Assembly: GCA_000632805.1 (NCBI GenBank)
Contig: CP007444.1
Span: 3,212,772-3,276,771, forward strand
DNA: 64,000 nt
Direction of reading: 5' to 3'
DNA from: Dyella jiangningensis
GTDB lineage: Bacteria; Pseudomonadota; Gammaproteobacteria; Xanthomonadales; Rhodanobacteraceae
Shown here one piece after another: positions 27,132-35,459 of the stretch. The translations under genes and the position numbers were made by a program. The notes beneath the pieces were generated by a model. It saw nothing but the letters and a program-made list of their open reading frames with translations. It was not told where the DNA came from and did no database searches. Positions within the stretch are counted from its first letter, which is position 1. Every line of letters begins with the position of its first letter.

Positions 27132-28238
27132 TCACGGCCCGTGCTCCGGCGTACCGAGGCGCGGCGCGGTGACGGTGATGGCCCCGGCCGCCGCCGTCGG
27201 CACGAGGGCCGGATGGCTGGCGGCAGGCTGCGCCACGGGCGCGGGGCCGGCCAGGATCACCTTGTTCGTGGGCAGGACGCCATCGCGGCCGGCTTCCGCG
27301 GGCGCCGGCGACAGCGTGGGCACGGCAGGCAGCGCGACCGGCACTTCCGGGGCGGGCGAGCGCTCGTCGACGGCATCGGCGTACTGGTTCTTGCCATCGG
27401 TGTCGTTGAACAACCGCTTGGGCGCGCCATCGTTGCTGAGGATGACGATCAGCACGCGGCGATTGTGGTTGCGGCCGTCCTCGGTGGTGTTGTCGGCGGC
27501 CGGACGATATTCGCTCCAGCCGACGATGCCCAGCCGCGACGGTTCGACACCTTGCTCGGAGAACAGGCGTGCCACGGCGGCCGCGCGTGCCGCCGACAGT
27601 TCCCAGTTGGAGGGATACAACGAGGTATTGATCGGGCGATCGTCGGTGTAACCCTCGATGCGCACCGGATTGGGAAACGGCTTGAGGATGCCCGCCATGT
27701 CGTCGAGCACGCCGTTCGCCTGGTCGGACAGTCGGGCCACGCCGCTGGGAAAGAGAATGTCGGTACGCAGTTCGATCTCCAACCACGTGGTGGTCTTGCG
27801 CACGATCACCATCTGCTTGTCGATCAGCGGCTGCATGGCGCGCTGGATCTGGTCGCGGATCACTTCGAGGTTCTTCTGCTCGGTGCGGTCCTGCAGCGCC
27901 TGGCGCACGTCCATCACGCGCACGCTCTGCGGCTTCGCGGGAATGGGCACGTTCACCGGCGTGGTCGCCGCGCCAGGCTGGCCTTGCGGCGCCGCCATGG
28001 CCGGGTCCACGTTGTGCGGCGAGGTGCGCGTCTGCGGCATCGGCGCGATCACGTGGCTGGAGCCGTTGAACGCCTCGATGATGGAGTTGGACATCACGCG
28101 GTACTTGCCTTCGTTCACGACCGACACCGCATACATCACCACGAAGAAGGCGAGCAGCAGCGTCATCAGGTCGGCATAGGGAATGGCCCATGCCTCGTGA
28201 TTGACGTGATCCTCGTGTTTTTTCTTCTTCCTGGCCAC
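27132..28238 (-). CDS. motD: Flagellar motor stator protein MotD (MotB family)
   Basis: 368 aa. N-terminal basic tail, then one membrane helix with the ion-binding Asp in AIPYADLMTLLLAFFVVMYA. A linker follows, then a C-terminal OmpA-like peptidoglycan-binding domain (TDILFPSGVARLSDQANGVL, EGYTDDRPI, NRRVLIVIL). The C-terminal 70 residues beyond it are Pro/Ala-rich. Partner MotC is directly upstream; in Pseudomonas the MotCD stator supports swarming and high-load swimming. Confidence 0.95.
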   Translation of the reverse strand: MARKKKKHEDHVNHEAWAIPYADLMTLLLAFFVVMYAVSVVNEGKYRVMSNSIIEAFNGSSHVIAPMPQTRTSPHNVDPAMAAPQGQPGAATTPVNVPIPAKPQSVRVMDVRQALQDRTEQKNLEVIRDQIQRAMQPLIDKQMVIVRKTTTWLEIELRTDILFPSGVARLSDQANGVLDDMAGILKPFPNPVRIEGYTDDRPINTSLYPSNWELSAARAAAVARLFSEQGVEPSRLGIVGWSEYRPAADNTTEDGRNHNRRVLIVILSNDGAPKRLFNDTDGKNQYADAVDERSPAPEVPVALPAVPTLSPAPAEAGRDGVLPTNKVILAGPAPVAQPAASHPALVPTAAAGAITVTAPRLGTPEHGP

Positions 28239-28250
28239 GGCGGCATCCGG

Positions 28251-28991
28251 TTAAGGCATATAGCCCTGCAGCTTGGCCTCGATCTGCCGCGGGTTCGACC
28301 CTTCGGCGATCGCGACCAGACCTTCGATGAGGATCTCGCGCATCTGCGTCTGTTTGTGGATCAGGCTTTTCAAGCGCGCGGACATCGGCAGCATCAGCAG
28401 GTTGGCCAGCGCCACGCCATAGATGGTGGCTACGAAAGCCGCCGCGATGCCGTGGCCCAGCTTGCTGGGGTCGGCAAGGTTCTGCATCACCGCCATCAGG
28501 CCCATCACCGCGCCGATGATGCCCATGGTCGGCGAGAAGATGCCGGCGTTCTCGAACACCTTGGCGCCGGCGAGGTCATGGTGCTCGCGCGCGTCCACTT
28601 CCACCTCGAGCACGCCGCGGATGGCTTCCGGCTCGCTGCCGTCCACCAGCAGTTGCAGGCCTTTGCGCACGAAGGTGTCGCTTTCCGAATCGATCTGCGG
28701 CTCCAGCCCGAGCAGGCCCTGGCGGCGCGAGATTTCGCTCCAGCCGACAATGCGGCTGATGAGGTCGCTGGGCTGGTGCTGCGGCGGCTTGTACACCATC
28801 GGGAACAGCTTCATCGCGTGCTTGAGCACCTTGCCCGAGTTCTGCACGAGCAGCGCGGCGATGGTGCCGAGGAACACGATCACGAAGGCAGCCGGGTTCC
28901 ACAGCGCTTCCACGCTGGAGCCCTTGAGGATGGTGCCAACGATGATGACGATGAACGCCAGGATCGTGCCGATGAGACTTACCAGATCCAT
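28251..28991 (-). CDS. motC: Flagellar motor stator protein MotC (MotA family)
   Basis: 246 aa with four membrane helices. MotA/TolQ signature in the last two (AGIFSPTMGIIGAVMGLMAV; LGHGIAAAFVATIYGVALAN). The cytoplasmic loop with charged residues contacts FliG. One base separates it from the cheA stop and 12 bp from motD, so stator and kinase are cotranscribed. Confidence 0.96.
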   Translation of the reverse strand: MDLVSLIGTILAFIVIIVGTILKGSSVEALWNPAAFVIVFLGTIAALLVQNSGKVLKHAMKLFPMVYKPPQHQPSDLISRIVGWSEISRRQGLLGLEPQIDSESDTFVRKGLQLLVDGSEPEAIRGVLEVEVDAREHHDLAGAKVFENAGIFSPTMGIIGAVMGLMAVMQNLADPSKLGHGIAAAFVATIYGVALANLLMLPMSARLKSLIHKQTQMREILIEGLVAIAEGSNPRQIEAKLQGYMP

Positions 28992-28992
28992 G

Positions 28993-30960
28993 TCAGGCGC
29001 TCATTCGCAATGAAGGGAGAAGTTGGCCATCGGCGTCCGCGAGGCCGGCAAGATCCATCACCAGCGCCAGGCGGCCGTCGCCGGTGACCGTCGCGCCCGC
29101 CACGGCAGGCACGCCTTCGAACAAGGGGCCGAGCGGTTTCACCATCACGTCTTCGCGGCCCAGCACCTCGTGCACGAGGCAACCGAGGCGCAGGTGGCCG
29201 ATGTGCAGCACCACCACGTGTCCACCGGGCAGATCGTTCACGCCGACCCAGCCGGCGAGATCCGCCAGTGCCAGCGCGCGACCGCGGTGCGAAGCAACGA
29301 CGCGACCGTCGAGCTGTTGCTGCTGGCCCGGCGCCATCTCGAACACTTCCTCGACGTTGCTGAGCGGCAGCGCCAGCAGGCGGGCGCCCACGCGCACCAT
29401 CAACACGCGCTGGATCGCCAGCGTGAGCGGCACGGCGAGTTCCAGTGTGCTGCCGCGACCGAGCTGCGAGCGCACCTGCAAGGTGCCGCCGAGTTCGGCC
29501 ACACGCGTCTTCACCACGTCCATGCCCACGCCGCGACCGGAGATGTCGGAGACGGTGGCGGCCGTGCTGAAGCCCGGGCGGAAGATCAGTTCATAGCATT
29601 CGTTTTCGGTGAGGCGCGCGGCCTGAGCCTCGTCGATGACGCCCTTTTCCACCGCCTTGCGGCGCAGGACGTCCGGATTCATGCCGCGCCCGTCGTCGGC
29701 CACGGAAATGACGATGCGCTCGCCACGCTGGCTGGCCGACAAGGTCACCTTGCCCTTGCGCGATTTGCCTGCGCGCTCGCGGTCGGCCGGCATTTCCAGG
29801 CCGTGATCGAGCGCGTTGCGGATCAGGTGCACCATCGGATCGGCGAGTGCCTCGACCAGGCTACGGTCGAGATCGGTGCCCTCGCCTTCCTGCACGAGTT
29901 CCACTTCCTTGCCGAGCTGGCGCGAGAGATCGCGCACGATGCGCGGGAAGCGCTGGAACAGGCGGCCCACCGGCTGCATGCGCATGCCGAGCACGGCGTT
30001 CTGCAGCGCGTCGGCAACGCGATCGAGTTCGCTCGCGGCCAGCGCAAGGGTTTCGTCGCCCTGCTTCGCGGCGAGGCTCAGCAGGCGGTTGCGCACCAGC
30101 ACCAGTTCACCGGCGCGATGCACGAGGGAGTCGAGGCGCGCGGTGTCCACGCGCACGGTGTTTTCCGGCGGCGGCGCAGCGCTGCGCGCGGCAGGTGCCG
30201 GTGCAGCCGCGGGTGCCGGTGCGGGCGCGGGAGCTGGTGCCTGCATCGCGCCGGGCGCCGAGCCCTTGCCATGCAGGTTGTCGAGCAGTGCTTCGAATTC
30301 GTCGTCGCTGATGCTGTCCGACGAGGCGGCGGCCGGCGGCGCATCATGCGCACCAGGCGTGCCGCCCTTGCCGTGCAGGTTGTCCAGCAGCGCTTCGAAC
30401 TCGTCGTCGGAAATTGTTCCGGACTCGCTGGACGATGCCGCCGGTGCGCCTGGCGCACCGCCATTGCCATAGAGGCTGTCCAGCAAGGCTTCGAATTCGG
30501 AATCGTCGATGCTGCCGTCAGCCGGCGGCGGCGCCACCGGTGCAGCGACCGCCTTGGGAGCCGGTGCGGGAGCCGCGCGCTTGCCCGGCGACAGACGGTC
30601 AAGCAAGGCCGTCGGTGGCATCGCCATGGCCTGGCCGCTGGCGAGCGCCGCCAGCATGTCGTTGAGCAGATCCAGCGCTTCGAGCAGCGCATCCATGCGT
30701 TCGGCATCGATCAGCAGCTGACCGTTGCGCGCCACGTTGAGCAGGTCTTCGGCGTGATGGCACAGCTGCACCATCGGCTCGACCGCGAGAAAGCCCGCGC
30801 CACCTTTCACGGTATGGAACGCGCGAAACACCGCGTTCAGCAGCTCGCTGTCGCGCGGCGAGCCTTCCAGCCCGATCAGCTGGTCGCCCAGGCGCTGCAC
30901 GAGGTCCCCGGCTTCCACCAGGAAGGCATCGCGCAGCTCGCTGTCCAACGTGGGATCCAT
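28993..30960 (-). CDS. cheA: Chemotaxis sensor histidine kinase CheA with triple linker repeat
   Basis: 655 aa. P1 (HPt) at 1-120 with phospho-acceptor His49 (FRAFHTVKGGAGF). A long Ala/Pro linker replaces a recognisable P2 and holds three copies of (S/D)DxEFEALLD(S/N)L(Y/H)G at about residues 149, 182 and 217. P3 dimerisation, P4 ATPase (HLIRNALDHGLE, SVADDGRGMNP, FRPGFSTAATVSDISGRGVG) and P5 CheW-like domain follow. Start at MDPTLDSELRD, with AAGGAC about 10 nt upstream. Confidence 0.97.
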   Translation of the reverse strand: MDPTLDSELRDAFLVEAGDLVQRLGDQLIGLEGSPRDSELLNAVFRAFHTVKGGAGFLAVEPMVQLCHHAEDLLNVARNGQLLIDAERMDALLEALDLLNDMLAALASGQAMAMPPTALLDRLSPGKRAAPAPAPKAVAAPVAPPPADGSIDDSEFEALLDSLYGNGGAPGAPAASSSESGTISDDEFEALLDNLHGKGGTPGAHDAPPAAASSDSISDDEFEALLDNLHGKGSAPGAMQAPAPAPAPAPAAAPAPAARSAAPPPENTVRVDTARLDSLVHRAGELVLVRNRLLSLAAKQGDETLALAASELDRVADALQNAVLGMRMQPVGRLFQRFPRIVRDLSRQLGKEVELVQEGEGTDLDRSLVEALADPMVHLIRNALDHGLEMPADRERAGKSRKGKVTLSASQRGERIVISVADDGRGMNPDVLRRKAVEKGVIDEAQAARLTENECYELIFRPGFSTAATVSDISGRGVGMDVVKTRVAELGGTLQVRSQLGRGSTLELAVPLTLAIQRVLMVRVGARLLALPLSNVEEVFEMAPGQQQQLDGRVVASHRGRALALADLAGWVGVNDLPGGHVVVLHIGHLRLGCLVHEVLGREDVMVKPLGPLFEGVPAVAGATVTGDGRLALVMDLAGLADADGQLLPSLRMSA

Positions 30961-30988
30961 CAACGCCAGTCCTTTTTCTTCTTTTCTT

Positions 30989-31630
30989 TTAGAAGCCGAA
31001 TTCGCTAAGCAGGCGATCCGCCTCGTCCTGGCTGGTGACCTTGACCGGGGCCGCGGCGGCTTCGCCGGTGGCGAGCGCACCGGTGAGGCTCACCAGTTCC
31101 AGCAGCGAGTTCTCCACGCTGCCGATGAAGTTGACGACCTTCTTGATGCGCTGTCCCGACAGGTCCTGCCACGACTGCGCCACCACGAAATCGGCCAGGC
31201 CTTCGCGGCACTCGTTGGCGAACGACTGGGCCTGCTTGGCCAGCACGTGGGCAACGTCGCCCTCGGAGGTACCGTCGATCACGGCGTTGGCGTTTTCCGC
31301 CACGGCCTCGGCCTGCGGACGCATGCGCTCGGCGAAATCGAGCGAGCGGTGTGCCGCCTGCGAACTCATCTCCAGCACGTCCTGCAGGTGCTGGCGCGCG
31401 TCGGCCACGCTGCCCGGTACGCCTTCCTGCGCGAGGTCGCCGCCGAGGCGGCGCACGGCATCGTGCAGGTCACGGGCCAGCAAGCCCAGCGCGCGGAACA
31501 TGCGCTGCTCGCGCTGGCGCACCAGTACGTCGAGGGCCTGCTCGAAGGCGGCGCCATCGGTGCTGTTGAGGAGGTCGTGCAGTTCCTGCGGCAGCGAGCC
31601 GCCGTCCATCAGGGATACTTGTGCATTCAT
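30989..31630 (-). CDS. cheZ: CheY-P phosphatase CheZ
   Basis: 213 aa, long helical hairpin. The catalytic Asp and Gln are in [14 protein letters not shown] (equivalent to E. coli D143 and Q147). The C-terminal tail [13 protein letters not shown] matches the CheY-binding peptide of CheZ. Its ATG overlaps the cheY stop by 4 bp (ATGA), suggesting coupled translation. Confidence 0.96.
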   Translation of the reverse strand: MNAQVSLMDGGSLPQELHDLLNSTDGAAFEQALDVLVRQREQRMFRALGLLARDLHDAVRRLGGDLAQEGVPGSVADARQHLQDVLEMSSQAAHRSLDFAERMRPQAEAVAENANAVIDGTSEGDVAHVLAKQAQSFANECREGLADFVVAQSWQDLSGQRIKKVVNFIGSVENSLLELVSLTGALATGEAAAAPVKVTSQDEADRLLSEFGF

Positions 31631-32022
31631 GCTGCGGCTCCGCTGGCGGCAAGCCGCTCGAAGATCTTGGTGAGTTTTTCCTGCAGCGTGACGGCGGTGA
31701 ACGGCTTGACGATGTAGCCGTTCACGCCGGCCTGCGCGGCAGCGATGATCTGGTCGCGGTTGTTCTCGGCGGTAACCATCAGCACCGGCATGCCCTTCAG
31801 CGAGGGCTCGGCGCGGATAGCGCGCAGCAGGTCGATGCCCGTCATGTTGGGCATGTTCCAGTCGGTGACGACCAGGTCGAAGGCGTTGGCCTTCAGCATG
31901 GTGAGCGCATTTTCGCCGTCGTCGGCTTCCTGGATGAGCGGGTTGCTGAAACCCAGCTCCACCAGCAGGTTGCGGACGATGCGCCGCATGGTGGAGAAAT
32001 CGTCCACCACGAGGATTTTCAT
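31627..32022 (-). CDS. cheY: Chemotaxis response regulator CheY
   Basis: 131 aa, single receiver domain: acidic pair D7/D8 ([12 protein letters not shown]), phospho-acceptor D54 ([12 protein letters not shown]), the Thr in LMVTAENN and the Lys in VKPFT. Binds FliM at the switch. A longer upstream frame lacks a ribosome site, while GGAC lies near this ATG. First gene after fliA, with 138 bp between that may hold its own promoter. Confidence 0.97.
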   Translation of the reverse strand: MKILVVDDFSTMRRIVRNLLVELGFSNPLIQEADDGENALTMLKANAFDLVVTDWNMPNMTGIDLLRAIRAEPSLKGMPVLMVTAENNRDQIIAAAQAGVNGYIVKPFTAVTLQEKLTKIFERLAASGAAA

Positions 32023-32160
32023 GTTCTTGTCCAAACGCTTTCTCCGCTGAGCGTGTGTGGATGGTTTAAAAACAGGGACGAGGAACGAGTGGCGGGAGCA
32101 CAGCGACATACCGTGGACGCGTGGGTATCACCGGAACGCTCGCGCTTGCGCCTTCGCCGC

Positions 32161-32925
32161 TCACCCCTTCTTCTTTTGCTTTTGACTCTGCTCGACCGCG
32201 TCGTGCCAACCACTCATGCGCGCACGCAGGCGCACCACCGCCTGGCCGTGGATCTGGCAGACGCGCGACTCGGTCACCCCGAGCACCGCGCCGATTTCCT
32301 TGAGGTTCAACTCCTCCTCGTAATACAGCGACATCACCAGTTGTTCGCGCTCAGGCAGGCTGCCGATGGCTTCGACCAGCGCCTCGCGCATGCCTTCGTG
32401 CTCGACGCTGTCCTGCGGACCGAGGCTGTCGCCATCGGCCACGTCGAACGCCGCGCCGCCGTCGGCGTCGTCGGGCGCCGAGAGGCTCAGCAACCGCGCG
32501 CTCGCCGCATCGGCCAGCACCTGGTGGTATTCCTCGGCACCGATGCCCAGGCGACGCATGACTTCGGCGTCATCGGCATCGGCCCCGGTTTCGATCTCGA
32601 TCTGGCGCACCACCTCGGCCATCTCGCGCACCTTTCGGTGCACCGAACGCGGCGTCCAGTCGGTGCGGCGCAGTTCGTCGAGCATCGCGCCACGGATGCG
32701 GATGCCCGCAAACGTCTCGAAGCTCGCATTGCGTCCGGTCGCAAAGTTACGCGCCGCTTCCAGCAGCCCGATCATGCCGGCCTGGATCAGGTCGCTCACG
32801 TCCACGCTGGGCGGCAGGCGGCCCATCAGGTGATAGGCGATCCTTCGCACCAGCGGGGCGTGCTGGCGGACCAGCTCGTCGGCACTTTGGCGTTGCAATT
32901 GCAGGTATTCGGAAGCCACGCTCAT
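32161..32925 (-). CDS. fliA: Flagellar sigma factor FliA (sigma-28)
   Basis: 254 aa. Region 2 (DLIQAGMIGLLEAARNF, TFAGIRIRGAMLDELRRTDW, TPRSVHRKVRE), region 3, and region 4 HTH (LKEIGAVLGVTESRVCQIHG). Directs transcription of flagellin, motor and chemotaxis genes; a matching promoter is present before fliC. Three bp separate it from flhG. Confidence 0.97.
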   Translation of the reverse strand: MSVASEYLQLQRQSADELVRQHAPLVRRIAYHLMGRLPPSVDVSDLIQAGMIGLLEAARNFATGRNASFETFAGIRIRGAMLDELRRTDWTPRSVHRKVREMAEVVRQIEIETGADADDAEVMRRLGIGAEEYHQVLADAASARLLSLSAPDDADGGAAFDVADGDSLGPQDSVEHEGMREALVEAIGSLPEREQLVMSLYYEEELNLKEIGAVLGVTESRVCQIHGQAVVRLRARMSGWHDAVEQSQKQKKKG

Positions 32926-32928
32926 TTC

Positions 32929-33867
32929 TCACCACCCGTTGGCCACAGCGGCCTGCCTGCTGAAGAAGGCAATGCGGTCCAGGCCGAGTCGTTCGGGTTC
33001 ACCCCATGTATCGACCGCACCTGCCAATTGCTTGAATGCCTGGCCCGACCGACTGGACGGCCACAGGTCGACCACCGCGCTCTGGCGCTTGATGGCCTGC
33101 CTCAGGCGTTCGTCGTTCGGCACCATGCCCATGAAATCCAGCGCCACGTCCAGGAAGCGGTCGCTGACGCGCGCCAGCTTCTGGTGCAGCTGCTTGGCCT
33201 CGCCGAGGTTGCGCACCATGTTCGCCACCATGCGGAAGCGGCGCACACCGAAGTCGCGGCTCAACACCTTGAGCATCGCGTAGGCGTCGGTGAGCGAGGC
33301 CGGCTCGTCGCAGACCACCAGCACCACGTCGTCGGCCGCCGCGGCGAACATCGCCACGTTGTCGGACACGCCCGCGGCGGTATCCACCAGCAGGTAGTCA
33401 GGCGGCGTCACCAGGTCGTCGAAGGCGCGGATGACGGCGGCATGCTCGGTGTTGCTGAGCTGGGCGAGGCGGCGCGTGCCCGAACCGGCCGGCACCACCT
33501 TGAGGCCGTGCCGCGCAGGCAGCAGCAGATCCTCGATGCCGCAACTGCCGTCGAGCAGGTGCCCGATATGGCGCGTGGGCGTGAGGCCCAGCAGCACGTC
33601 GATGTTGGCCAGGCCCATGTCGGCGTCGAGCAGGATCACGTCGTGACCGCCCATCGCCAGCGCCATGCCGAGGTTCACCGACACCGTGGTCTTGCCCACG
33701 CCACCCTTGCCGCCGGCGACCGCGATGGCGCGGCAGCGCTTGCGCGACGGGGGGCTGGCGAGGCCGAAGGCCTGGTCCTGGCCGGGGTTCTGCCTGCCGT
33801 GCCGTTCGGCCAGGGCACGCAGCATGCTCTCCAGACCGATCGCCTGATTCATTGCGAAAGCGCTCAT
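32929..33867 (-). CDS. flhG: Flagellar number regulator FlhG/FleN (MinD-like ATPase)
   Basis: 312 aa. Deviant Walker A AVAGGKGGVGKTTVSVNLG, Walker-type VILLDADMGLANIDVLLG, and YLLVDTAAGVSDNV. A short N-terminal helix with NQAIGLESML resembles the FlhF-activating motif. Restricts flagella to one pole and antagonises FleQ in relatives. The start MSAFAMNQ overlaps the flhF stop by 4 bp. Confidence 0.95.
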   Translation of the reverse strand: MSAFAMNQAIGLESMLRALAERHGRQNPGQDQAFGLASPPSRKRCRAIAVAGGKGGVGKTTVSVNLGMALAMGGHDVILLDADMGLANIDVLLGLTPTRHIGHLLDGSCGIEDLLLPARHGLKVVPAGSGTRRLAQLSNTEHAAVIRAFDDLVTPPDYLLVDTAAGVSDNVAMFAAAADDVVLVVCDEPASLTDAYAMLKVLSRDFGVRRFRMVANMVRNLGEAKQLHQKLARVSDRFLDVALDFMGMVPNDERLRQAIKRQSAVVDLWPSSRSGQAFKQLAGAVDTWGEPERLGLDRIAFFSRQAAVANGW

Positions 33868-35327
33868 GCGTTTGCCACCGCGAGTCCGAAACGTTCCGCC
33901 ATCACATCGTCGTCCGCAGTCGCGGCGGCGTTGCCCTTGAGCACCTGGGCGGCGCGGCACACCAGCACGCGCGCGTCGGCGGCGGCGATGTCCTCGGGCA
34001 CGCGCTGGCCGTCGGTGATGTAGTCGAGCGCCAGTCGGTGGCGGATGAGAACCGACAGCGCGCCGCCGAGGCTGGGTGCCTCGTCGAGTTTGGTAAGGAT
34101 GCAGGCATGCGGCCGCAGCGGCAGGTACGCGCGCACCGCTTCATCGAGCGACGGTGCCTGCGCATTGGCGGCCAGCACCAGGCACGCGCGCAGGTCGCCA
34201 CCGTTGGAAAGCACGTCGAGCTGCTGCGCCAAGCGCGGATCGCCACCGGCCACGCCGGCGGTATCCACCAGCACGGTATGGCAGCCGCGCAGCAGGCCCA
34301 GCACCTGGCGCAGGCTGTCCGCGTCGTAGGCCGGGTACACGCGCACGCCGAGCAGGCGGCCGTAGTGTTCCAGCTGCGCGGCGGCGCCGATGCGGTAGTG
34401 GTCGGTGCTGACCAGCGCCACGTTGTTCGCGCCATGGCGCATCACCGCGCGGGCGGCAAGCTTGGCGATGGTGGTGGTCTTGCCCACGCCGGTCGGGCCG
34501 ACCAGGGCGGTGACGCCAGGACGCTCGGACTGGTCGCGACGGCTGATGGAGAGGCTGCGGCTCAGCATGCCGAGCGGCAGGTAGCGCGCCTGTTCGGCGC
34601 TGAGGTTGTTCGGCAGGTCGTCCACCAGCTGGCGGGCGACATCGGATTCGATACCCAGGCGCGTCATCTCGCGCAGCACGCGGGCACGCAGCGGCTGGCG
34701 GCGCTCCATGTCGTTCCAGATCAGGCTGGAGAGCTGCGTTTCCAAAAGGTCACGCAGGCTGCCCAGCTCGGCGCGCACGCGGGCGGTGTCCTGCATGGCG
34801 CGTTCGAGCAGCGGATGGATCGGTGTGGACGGATCGAACGATGCGACAGGTGCGACAGCCTCGACCGGAGCATCGGGTGCCGCCGGTGGGACGGATGCCC
34901 GTGCCTGTGCAGGCGCGGCGGCCTGCATCGGCGGTTCGACGACACGCGGCGAAATTGCGCGAGGCGGCACCGGTTCGGCGGCCGGCGGCATCGGGGGCGC
35001 ACGACGCGACAGCGACACCGTCACGCCATCGTCGTGATGACGGCTGGCCGTCGGCAGCGGCGGCGGAGCGACGTCGCCGCGACGGATCGCCGCCGGCTTC
35101 TCCTCCGCCGGAGCGGGCTCGGCCGGCGTGCGCGGTTCCACGTACAGCGGCGCGCCATGGCGGGCGGCTTCACGCACCAGCGCCTCGTCGAAATCGACGG
35201 CGGCGATGATCTCGATGCCTTCGTCCATGCGGCGCGTGGAAAGGATCACGGCATCGGGGCCCTGCTCCTCGCGCACTTCGCGCATGGCCTGGCGCATGTC
35301 GGCGGCCACGAAACGTTTGATCTTCAT
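33864..35327 (-). CDS. flhF: Flagellar placement GTPase FlhF (SRP-type)
   Basis: 487 aa. N-terminal B domain (MKIKRFVAADMRQAMREVRE), a Pro/Ala-rich variable linker (about 90-180), an N domain and a C-terminal SRP-GTPase G domain with VGPTGVGKTTTIAKLAARA near residue 279, VLVDTAGVAG and ILTKLDEAPSLG. Marks the pole for flagellar assembly, paired with FlhG. A sigma-54-like sequence lies 86 bp upstream. Confidence 0.96.
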   Translation of the reverse strand: MKIKRFVAADMRQAMREVREEQGPDAVILSTRRMDEGIEIIAAVDFDEALVREAARHGAPLYVEPRTPAEPAPAEEKPAAIRRGDVAPPPLPTASRHHDDGVTVSLSRRAPPMPPAAEPVPPRAISPRVVEPPMQAAAPAQARASVPPAAPDAPVEAVAPVASFDPSTPIHPLLERAMQDTARVRAELGSLRDLLETQLSSLIWNDMERRQPLRARVLREMTRLGIESDVARQLVDDLPNNLSAEQARYLPLGMLSRSLSISRRDQSERPGVTALVGPTGVGKTTTIAKLAARAVMRHGANNVALVSTDHYRIGAAAQLEHYGRLLGVRVYPAYDADSLRQVLGLLRGCHTVLVDTAGVAGGDPRLAQQLDVLSNGGDLRACLVLAANAQAPSLDEAVRAYLPLRPHACILTKLDEAPSLGGALSVLIRHRLALDYITDGQRVPEDIAAADARVLVCRAAQVLKGNAAATADDDVMAERFGLAVANA

Positions 35328-35413
35328 GCGTTGAAACTCCAGGAGCGCGCGAAGGAAACGGCTTGCAACGCGGCGTCTGCACGACGGCGGAACCCGCCCT
35401 TCGATGCGCTTGC

Positions 35414-35428
35414 GCTATTCACCTGCCA
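35414..35428 (-). promoter_or_regulatory. Candidate sigma-54 promoter for flhF
   Basis: The minus strand reads TGGCAGGTGAATAGC. GG and GC are correctly spaced, with two mismatches to TGGCACG-N4-TTGC. It is in the 132-bp gap between flhA and flhF, 86 bp before the flhF start. Confidence 0.45.
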
Positions 35429-35459
35429 GCCCTGCTTCGTCATCGCTCTGTCCCTTGTC

